The notes under the pieces: generated by a model
Told to the model about the DNA's origin: nothing
Seen by the model: the letters and a program-made list of their open reading frames with translations, nothing else
Databases searched by the model: none
Shown: positions 1 to 5,140 of the stretch, one piece after another
How positions within the stretch are numbered: position 1 is the stretch's first letter
How the letters are laid out: each line of letters begins with the position of its first letter
Origin: SCTG01 sp964384595
Lineage (GTDB): Bacteria; Nitrospirota; Nitrospiria; Nitrospirales; NS-4
Assembly (NCBI GenBank): GCA_964384595.1
Contig: CAYLLY010000148.1
Location: forward strand, 1-5,140
Length of the DNA stretch: 5,140 nt
Direction: 5' to 3'
Position numbers and translations under genes: made by a program

Positions 1-771
<771 letters not shown>

Positions 772-1499
772 TCGTCGGTCTGGCTCTCCTGCTGGCCCTG
801 TCCGCGGCCGGCGTCGGTCTCTACTGGTACGCGACGCTCCCCGACGTGTCTGCGCTCGCCCGGACGAATCCGTCCACCACGGCCTTCATCGAGTCCCGAA
901 AGGCGGAGGCGGCCGGGAAGGGCCGTTCCTTCGCGCTGCGCTGGACGTGGGTGCCGCTGACGCGCATCTCACCGCATCTGCAGAAGGCGGTCCTCGCGGC
1001 CGAAGACGCATCGTTCTACCGGCATCACGGCTTTGACTGGGAGGGGCTCCGGGAGGCGCTGACCAGGAACTGGGAGAAGGGAAAGTTACAGCGCGGCGGG
1101 AGCACGATCACGCAGCAACTGGCGAAGAACCTCTACCTCTCGCCCGAAAAGAGCCTGCTCCGGAAGGCGCATGAAGCGCTGCTCACGTGGCGGCTTGAAC
1201 TGGCGCTCCCCAAGAAACGTATCCTGGAGCTGTATTTGAACGTGGCGGAATGGGGAGCGGGCGTCTTCGGGGCGGAGGCCGCCGCGCGCCACCACTTCGG
1301 CAAGTCGGTCGCTGAACTGACCGAGGAGGAGGCGGCCCTGCTCGCCGCGATCCTGCCGTCCCCCCGCCGGTACGATCCAATCCGGCTTACGCCGTACCTG
1401 TCCAGGCGCCAGGAAGATATCCTCTACTGGATGCGCCGCGAGAACTCTTCCTCCAACCACTAACGCCCGGGGATTCTGGCCTTTCCTTCTGGACTGCGC

Positions 1500-1505
1500 T
1501 AGACT
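1500..1505 (+). promoter_or_regulatory. possible -10 element (TAGACT) upstream of the deacylase gene
   Basis: TAGACT matches TATAAT at four of six bases and lies in the 96-bp gap after mtgA. A start near 1512 would leave a short leader before the Shine-Dalgarno sites at 1527 and 1545. The same nine bases GCTAGACTG occur on the minus strand just before the IDO-family gene, which is the main reason for listing it. No good -35 hexamer is visible at 16-18 bp upstream. Confidence 0.25.
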
Positions 1506-1526
1506 GCCGCTTATTGATACCATACC

Positions 1527-1563
1527 GGAGGCTGCCATGCCGCAAGGGAGGATTTTGCCATGA
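1527..1563 (+). promoter_or_regulatory. possible 8-codon leader ORF (MPQGRILP) overlapping the deacylase start
   Basis: GGAGG at 1527-1531 sits 5 nt before ATG 1537-1539. That ATG opens an eight-codon frame ending at TGA 1561-1563, which overlaps the deacylase start codon as ATGA. This geometry is typical of translational coupling. The reading frame also contains the deacylase's own Shine-Dalgarno (1545-1551), so ribosomes on the leader would pass over it. The peptide has no run of one amino acid that would suggest attenuation. It could be chance in GC-rich DNA. Confidence 0.3.
1545..1551 (+). promoter_or_regulatory. ribosome binding site of the deacylase gene
   Basis: AGGGAGG is a strong match to the anti-Shine-Dalgarno and lies 8 nt before ATG 1560. 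It fixes the start of the downstream gene. Confidence 0.75.
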
Positions 1564-2051
1564 GCGTCCTGAATCGCTTGAAGGATTATTTGGATAGCAA
1601 TAAGGTCGGCCACCAGGTCCTCACGCACGGAACGACGTATACCGCTAAGGAACTGGCTCAGGCCCTGCATATCGCCGGCAAAGATCTGGCCAAAGTCGTC
1701 ATGCTCAAGGCAGGGGAGCGGTTCGTCATGGCCGTGCTGCCGGCCACCTGGAAGGTGGACCTCCACCGGCTGAGAGACATCTTCCAGACGCATGAGGTGA
1801 GGTTGGCGACCGAGGAGGAGCTTCGAGGGCTCTTTCCGGATTGCGAACTCGGCGCCATGCCGCCATTCGGCAACCTTTACGGGCTTGAGGTGTATGCGGA
1901 CCGGTCCCTGGCGGAAGACGAGGAGATCGTCTTTCCAGCCGGCACGTACTCGGAGGCGGTGAAGCTTCGGTACCGGGACTTCGCCGATCTGGTCAAGCCC
2001 AAGGTCGCCGAGTTTCACATGCCTTCTCCGTGGCCGAAAACCGGCTCGTGA
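1560..2051 (+). CDS. YbaK/ProX-family aminoacyl-tRNA deacylase (editing domain)
   Basis: Free-standing YbaK/ProX domains hydrolyse mischarged aminoacyl-tRNAs in trans in the cytosol, often correcting errors of prolyl-tRNA synthetase. The 163-aa protein is a single domain of normal length. Visible features are the N-terminal helix and strand (LNRLKDYLDSNKVGHQVLTH), TYTAKELAQALHI (26-38), the conserved lysine in LAKVVMLK (Lys45, equivalent to Lys46 of E. coli YbaK as I recall it), a strand FVMAVLPA (55-62), and the substrate-loop signature GAMPPFG (98-104) followed by GLEVYAD. GAMPPFG replaces the GGISPLG-type loop of E. coli YbaK, so it is probably one of the other subfamilies (YeaK/ProXp-like) and its amino-acid specificity cannot be read from sequence. 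ATG 1560 is preceded by a strong Shine-Dalgarno at 8 nt. The gene lies 96 bp after mtgA with a possible promoter between, and 43 bp before the propeller gene. Confidence 0.9.
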   Translation: MSVLNRLKDYLDSNKVGHQVLTHGTTYTAKELAQALHIAGKDLAKVVMLKAGERFVMAVLPATWKVDLHRLRDIFQTHEVRLATEEELRGLFPDCELGAMPPFGNLYGLEVYADRSLAEDEEIVFPAGTYSEAVKLRYRDFADLVKPKVAEFHMPSPWPKTGS

Positions 2052-2064
2052 GTGGGAACGAAGC

Positions 2065-2113
2065 GGGAGGTGGGACGATGGAGCGGACCCTCACGTGTCT
2101 CGTGGCAGGTTGA
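2065..2113 (+). promoter_or_regulatory. Shine-Dalgarno plus 11-codon ORF (MERTLTCLVAG) overlapping the propeller start
   Basis: GGGAGG at 2065-2070 lies 7 nt before ATG 2078-2080, the best initiation site in this gap. Its frame is not that of the propeller gene and stops at TGA 2111-2113, after the propeller's GTG start at 2095. It may be a coupling or leader ORF, or the remnant of the true start displaced by a one-base indel. One extra T at the GGTTGA would join it in frame to the propeller's signal peptide. Confidence 0.35.
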
Positions 2114-3093
2114 TAAGCCCCGTCGCGATCCTTGCGGCCCTTTGCACATCGCTGGCGTGGAGCGCTGAGCCTGTGCAGGTCGAGATCACGGAGTGGCCGG
2201 TCCCTTGGAAGGACACGCGGCCGCGCGATCCCTTCGTGGATCGGCAGCACCGGGTCTGGTTCGTGGGTCAGTTCGGCGACTACGTGGCCCGGCTCGACCC
2301 GGCGACCGGCGAATTCACGCGCTTCGAGCTCGAGCCGGGCACGCGGCCGCATAACGTCATCGTGGACGAGCTGGGAATGGCCTGGTACGCGGGGATCGAG
2401 TCCGGCCACATCGGCAAACTCGATCCGCGGACCAAACAGATCACCAAGTTCCCGATGCCGGATGCGGCTGCGAAAGATCCCCACACCCTGCTGTTCGACC
2501 ATCGAGGGGACATCTGGTTCACGGTCATCAGGAGCAATTTCATCGGCAAGCTCGTAATCGCGACGGGCGAGATCCAGGTGATTCGCGTCCCGACCCCGAA
2601 GGCCTTCCCCTATGGGATCGTGCTCGATCGCCAGCAGCGGCCGTGGGTCGCGGAGTTCGGTGCCAACCAGCTCGCCACCGTGGAGCCCGCGACCATGACC
2701 GTGCGGGAAATTCCCCTGCCGCGCGGCGACACACGATGCCGGCGCCTCGCCGCCACTTCGAACGGCCACATCTGGTACGGGGACTACGCGAGGGGATTTC
2801 TTGGCCGGCTGGACCCGGCGACCGGGCAGATCACCGAATGGCCGCTCCCGGGCGGACCTGACGCGCGGCCCTACGCCATGACGGTGGATGATCGCGATCG
2901 GCTGTGGTTCGTCGAGACGGGACCGCAGCCCAACCGCCTCGTGGGGTTCGACCCCGCCGCGTCGTCCTTCTTCAGCATCACGGAGATCAAGAGCGGCGGC
3001 GGCGCGGTCCGCAACATGGTCTTCTACCCGCCCGCGCGCGAGATCTGGTTCGGCACCGACGCCAGCACCATCGGCCGAGCCAAGGTGCCCTAG
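2095..3093 (+). CDS. exported seven-bladed beta-propeller, virginiamycin B lyase (Vgb)-like
   Basis: The 332-aa protein has a Sec-type signal peptide: MSRGR, a hydrophobic stretch LISPVAILAALCTSLAWSA and probable cleavage after AWSA (residue 24), so it should act in the periplasm. The rest is a run of about seven repeats with the Vgb pattern: a D-x-x-x-x-x-W-F type strand, then (I/L)G(K/R)LDPATG and (E/W)xPLP. Repeat tryptophans are at about residues 55, 97, 141, 184, 227, 271 and 318. This matches the seven blades of streptogramin lyase. Aligned by eye to remembered staphylococcal VgbA, the catalytic positions are not kept: His228 is Tyr260, Glu268 and His270 fall on AVR (304-306), and Glu284 is Asp322. 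I infer a binding or unknown enzymatic role, not antibiotic linearisation. GTG 2095 is chosen because it supplies the N-terminal arginines; TTG 2110 is an alternative. The stop overlaps the convergent IDO-family gene by 4 bp. Confidence 0.85.
   Translation: MSRGRLISPVAILAALCTSLAWSAEPVQVEITEWPVPWKDTRPRDPFVDRQHRVWFVGQFGDYVARLDPATGEFTRFELEPGTRPHNVIVDELGMAWYAGIESGHIGKLDPRTKQITKFPMPDAAAKDPHTLLFDHRGDIWFTVIRSNFIGKLVIATGEIQVIRVPTPKAFPYGIVLDRQQRPWVAEFGANQLATVEPATMTVREIPLPRGDTRCRRLAATSNGHIWYGDYARGFLGRLDPATGQITEWPLPGGPDARPYAMTVDDRDRLWFVETGPQPNRLVGFDPAASSFFSITEIKSGGGAVRNMVFYPPAREIWFGTDASTIGRAKVP
2290..2318 (+). repeat. intragenic direct repeat, copy 1 (propeller blade motif RLDPATG)
   Basis: This 29-bp stretch matches 2806-2834 at 24 positions, including 14 identical bases (GACCCGGCGACCGG). 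Both encode RLDPATG at the same place in two blades. The similarity reflects blade duplication or shared codon use and is not a mobile or regulatory repeat. Confidence 0.6.
2806..2834 (+). repeat. intragenic direct repeat, copy 2 (propeller blade motif RLDPATG)
   Basis: Second copy of the blade-encoding repeat at 2290-2318, 24 of 29 bases identical. It encodes the RLDPATGQITEWPLP segment of the fifth repeat. Confidence 0.6.
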
Positions 3094-4301
3094 GCGTCCA
3101 GCAACTGGAGCGTCTCGTCGAGGTGCTTCTTCAGGTAGGTCATGAACGGCGTGCCGCCGGTCCCGACGCCGGTCGGGTTGCTGAGGCTCCGCTGGCTCTG
3201 CTGGTGGATGTAGCGGTCGGCGTAGTCGTAGTGCGTTTCGCGGAACCGGGCGAGCCCGCTGATGCACTCGCGGAAGGCGTCCCATAAGGCCGGGTGGTTC
3301 CGCTTCCAATGACGGACGTACCCGAAGAGCAGCGGTCGCCCCTGCTCGTCCTTCAGGTCTTCCAGGGTCTGGATGAACGCGCGGTGCCGTGGTGGCATGT
3401 ACTCGCGCATCTCCAGCAGGTAATGCGTGAGGGGGCCGGCTTCGTGGGTCACGCCGAGCGCGGCGTCCAGGGAAGGAATGATGGAACTCTGCGCGCCGGT
3501 CTCGCCCCGGAACTGTTGCGGCTTGTCGTGGAATTCCTCGACGCCCTCGTACACGATCCCCTGCGGCAGCGCCGGGTTGTCCTTCCACCCGTGGATGTAG
3601 GGTCGCACGCGGTGGAAATAGACATAGGGGTCGCAACCCTCCGGCATCCGGAGCAGCGTGTTGTACATCCGCTCCTCGGCGGCGGCCGTGTCCCGCAGGC
3701 CTCGCGCGGCCGCGTCCGGATCGTCTGCGAGCACCGAGTTGATCGCCTGCACGATCCCTGCAAGGGCCGGGCCGGCGTTGGCTTCGATGTCCACGTGGAC
3801 CAGCACGAACCACTCCTCATCCAACCCGCCGAAAAAGTTCTGCAACAGGGCGATGTTGCCGAGCGCGATCGGCTTGGAACCATCGAGCCGCCGCCAGTTG
3901 TCCAACGCATAGGAGGCGTAGGAGAGCACCGGCGGCCGGCCCAGTTGTTTCATGACATGGCACCAGGGAACGGCGAGAGCGGCGGGGATGCGAGCCACCG
4001 GTCGGTGCGGCTCTTCCCAGACATAGCCGTGGCCGGCGAACGAGAGGGTCCGGGCGGCGCAGCCGAGTTCGTCAAGGTCCCGGTTGCCGACGCCACGGGC
4101 CCAGTTCTCACGAAAGGTATTGACGGTGCCCCGGAATTGCCGGGCGGCTAGGAGTTTCGGGAGCGTTTGGCCCAGCTGATTCAGGAATGGAGGCCAGGGG
4201 GACGGAAGCGTCACCAGGGGATCACGCGGGGACAGGAAGCCGCGATCGGGCGAGATATCGAAGTCAGCCGGCTTGAGAGGAGCGCCTTTCTGGAGCGCCA
4301 T
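3090..4301 (-). CDS. indoleamine 2,3-dioxygenase-family heme protein
   Basis: IDO-family enzymes use heme and O2 to open the indole ring of tryptophan to N-formylkynurenine. The 403-aa protein matches human IDO1 in length and motif order: DFDISPDRGFLSP (13-25), LSFAGHGYVW (86-95), LGRPPVLSYASYALDNW (120-136), WFVLVHVDIEA (164-174), VRPYIHGWKDNP (232-243), GAQSSIIPSLD (269-279), EMREYMPPRHRAFI (297-310), FRETHYDYADRYI (353-365) and GTGGTPFM (380-387). His357 aligns with proximal heme ligand His346. By equal spacing, Tyr128, Phe165, Phe229 and Arg233 align with Tyr126, Phe163, Phe227 and Arg231, while Ser167 becomes His169, Cys129 becomes Tyr131 and Phe226 becomes Tyr228. The start ATG has no Shine-Dalgarno and lies 8 bp after dinB, so it may be co-transcribed or use a leaderless promoter at 4307-4315. 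No other kynurenine-pathway gene is in the window. Family is secure; substrate is not proven. Confidence 0.93.
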   Translation of the reverse strand: MALQKGAPLKPADFDISPDRGFLSPRDPLVTLPSPWPPFLNQLGQTLPKLLAARQFRGTVNTFRENWARGVGNRDLDELGCAARTLSFAGHGYVWEEPHRPVARIPAALAVPWCHVMKQLGRPPVLSYASYALDNWRRLDGSKPIALGNIALLQNFFGGLDEEWFVLVHVDIEANAGPALAGIVQAINSVLADDPDAAARGLRDTAAAEERMYNTLLRMPEGCDPYVYFHRVRPYIHGWKDNPALPQGIVYEGVEEFHDKPQQFRGETGAQSSIIPSLDAALGVTHEAGPLTHYLLEMREYMPPRHRAFIQTLEDLKDEQGRPLLFGYVRHWKRNHPALWDAFRECISGLARFRETHYDYADRYIHQQSQRSLSNPTGVGTGGTPFMTYLKKHLDETLQLLDA

Positions 4302-4306
4302 AGTTC

Positions 4307-4315
4307 AGTCTAGCA
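4307..4315 (-). promoter_or_regulatory. possible extended -10 (TGCTAGACT) of a leaderless IDO-family transcript
   Basis: Read on the minus strand, 4315 to 4307 is TGCTAGACT, which fits the extended -10 form TGnTAnnnT. The hexamer ends 5 nt before the ATG at 4301, so transcription would begin at or next to the start codon. That fits the absence of a Shine-Dalgarno. The TAG inside it is also the dinB stop codon, so chance cannot be excluded, and no -35 is visible. Confidence 0.3.
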
Positions 4316-5140
4316 CATCGTGGTTTCATCCATTCGCCGCAGCTTCTCGATCCGCACGCCGACGAGGCGGATCAGCTTGCGGTGGGGGTTTTCGCGGCCG
4401 TCGAGGAACGGCAGCAGCAGCTTCAAGGCTTCACGTTCGAGGGCCGCCGCGGAGCCGGCGGCGCTTCGCAGCGTGTGGGCGCGCGTATGGGTCTCGAAGT
4501 CGGCGAAGCGCACCTTCACGACGACGGTGCGGAAGGTCTCAAAGCCTTCGCGGGTGAATCGCCGCATTACTTCCTGGCAGAGCTTCTTGAGGCACTCGCC
4601 GATCAGCATCGCGTTGCGCGTGTCCCGATCGAACGTCTCCTCCTCGCCGATGGACTTCGGCTCATAATGCTCCTCAATCGGTGAATCGTCCCGCCCGCGG
4701 ACCTCGTCGTAGAAGTCCAGGCCGCGCTTGCCGAACATCTCGTGCAATTCTTCCCGCGAGAAGCGCTTGAGGTCCCGCACGAGTGTGATCCCCTGCTTCG
4801 CCAGTTCGGCTTCGGTCTTGGGGCCGATGCCGGGCATCTTGCGGACAGGCAGAGGTTCCAGAAACGCTTCCGCCTCTTTCTCGCGGACGACCGTGAGGCC
4901 GTCCGGCTTGTTTTCACCGGAGGCGATTTTCGCGATCATCTTGTTGGGCCCGATGCCGACCGAGGCCGTGAGCCGCTCTTTCTCGCGGATCGTTTGTTTA
5001 ATGGTGCGGCAGACGTCGTCCGCCTTCTCGGTGGAGCCGGCGAAGCTCAGGTCCGCATAGGCCTCGTCGATCCCCGCTTCCTCCACGACCGGCGCGTGGC
5101 TCCGGATGATCGCCATCACCCGCTCCGAGACCGCGGCGTA
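4310..5140 (-). CDS. dinB: DNA polymerase IV (Y-family), 3' part
   Basis: Pol IV is a Y-family polymerase that copies past damaged template bases. The frame is open to the window edge (the first visible residues are YAAVSERVMAIIRSH), and about 80 N-terminal residues are missing, including the first catalytic Asp. The palm motif AGIDEAYADLS carries the catalytic Asp-Glu pair (codons near 5068-5063), with Gly where E. coli has Ser in SLDEAY. Next come LTASVGIGPNKMIAKIAS and KPDGLTVV, the thumb helix-hairpin-helix (MPGIGPKTEAELAKQGI), and the little-finger domain from KSIGEEETF to LVGVRIEKL. The protein ends RRMDETTMC; the QLxLF-like clamp-binding peptide usual at the C-terminus is not visible, though length from the Asp-Glu pair to the end is close to that of E. 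coli DinB. The stop at 4310-4312 is 8 bp before the IDO-family start, so the two may share a transcript. Confidence 0.94.
   Translation of the reverse strand, partial: YAAVSERVMAIIRSHAPVVEEAGIDEAYADLSFAGSTEKADDVCRTIKQTIREKERLTASVGIGPNKMIAKIASGENKPDGLTVVREKEAEAFLEPLPVRKMPGIGPKTEAELAKQGITLVRDLKRFSREELHEMFGKRGLDFYDEVRGRDDSPIEEHYEPKSIGEEETFDRDTRNAMLIGECLKKLCQEVMRRFTREGFETFRTVVVKVRFADFETHTRAHTLRSAAGSAAALEREALKLLLPFLDGRENPHRKLIRLVGVRIEKLRRMDETTMC

Noticed and set aside
1464..1526. Rho-independent terminator after mtgA
   Set aside because: No GC-rich hairpin followed by a T-run could be found in the gap.
1086..2018. 310-codon open frame on the minus strand opposite mtgA and the deacylase
   Set aside because: It spans two well-supported genes and the gap between them, has no recognisable domain, and is the kind of long antisense frame expected from strong third-position GC bias.
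2095..2170. Lipoprotein signal peptide for the propeller (Cys at residue 17)
   Set aside because: The residue before the Cys is Leu, not Gly/Ala/Ser, and AWSA further on is a better standard cleavage site.
1993..3813. 606-codon open frame on the minus strand across the propeller and part of the IDO-family gene
   Set aside because: It is low-complexity (Arg, Pro, Gly, Asp-rich), conflicts with two genes carrying clear motifs, and has no family signature.
3294..4151. 285-codon open frame on the plus strand inside the IDO-family gene
   Set aside because: Shadow of the minus-strand gene, whose motifs cover the whole interval; no independent domain is seen.

Overview
The window is GC-rich, gene-dense bacterial DNA and looks chromosomal. 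It holds six protein-coding genes: the 3' part of clpX, a monofunctional peptidoglycan glycosyltransferase (mtgA), a YbaK/ProX-type aminoacyl-tRNA deacylase, a secreted seven-bladed beta-propeller of the virginiamycin B lyase (Vgb) family, an indoleamine 2,3-dioxygenase-family (IDO) heme protein, and the 3' part of dinB (DNA polymerase IV). A dedicated membrane glycosyltransferase and a Sec-type exported propeller point to a Gram-negative envelope. The mix would suit a Nitrospirota-like or other GC-rich Gram-negative lineage, but that placement is weak inference. I see no tRNA, rRNA, CRISPR array, insertion sequence or phage gene.

Layout. The plus strand carries clpX (1-771, 5' end outside the window), mtgA (687-1463, apparent start inside clpX), a 96-bp intergenic region with a promoter-like element and a tiny leader ORF, the deacylase (1560-2051), a 43-bp gap, and the propeller (2095-3093). 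The minus strand carries dinB (4310-5140, 5' end outside) followed after 8 bp by the IDO-family gene (3090-4301). The two blocks converge, and the last genes of each share the palindrome CTAG as part of both stop codons. No stretch over 300 bp lacks a gene.

Function. The genes are mostly independent housekeeping or accessory functions: proteolysis, cell-wall glycan synthesis, translation quality control, a periplasmic propeller of unknown substrate, probable tryptophan/indole oxidation, and lesion bypass. I find no convincing new multi-gene system. The points most worth a second look are the propeller (exported, and apparently without the streptogramin-lyase catalytic residues), the bacterial IDO-type dioxygenase with a His at the position of human Ser167 and a possibly leaderless start, the missing C-terminal clamp-binding motif in Pol IV, and two places where a good Shine-Dalgarno serves a tiny ORF next to or overlapping the real gene start.
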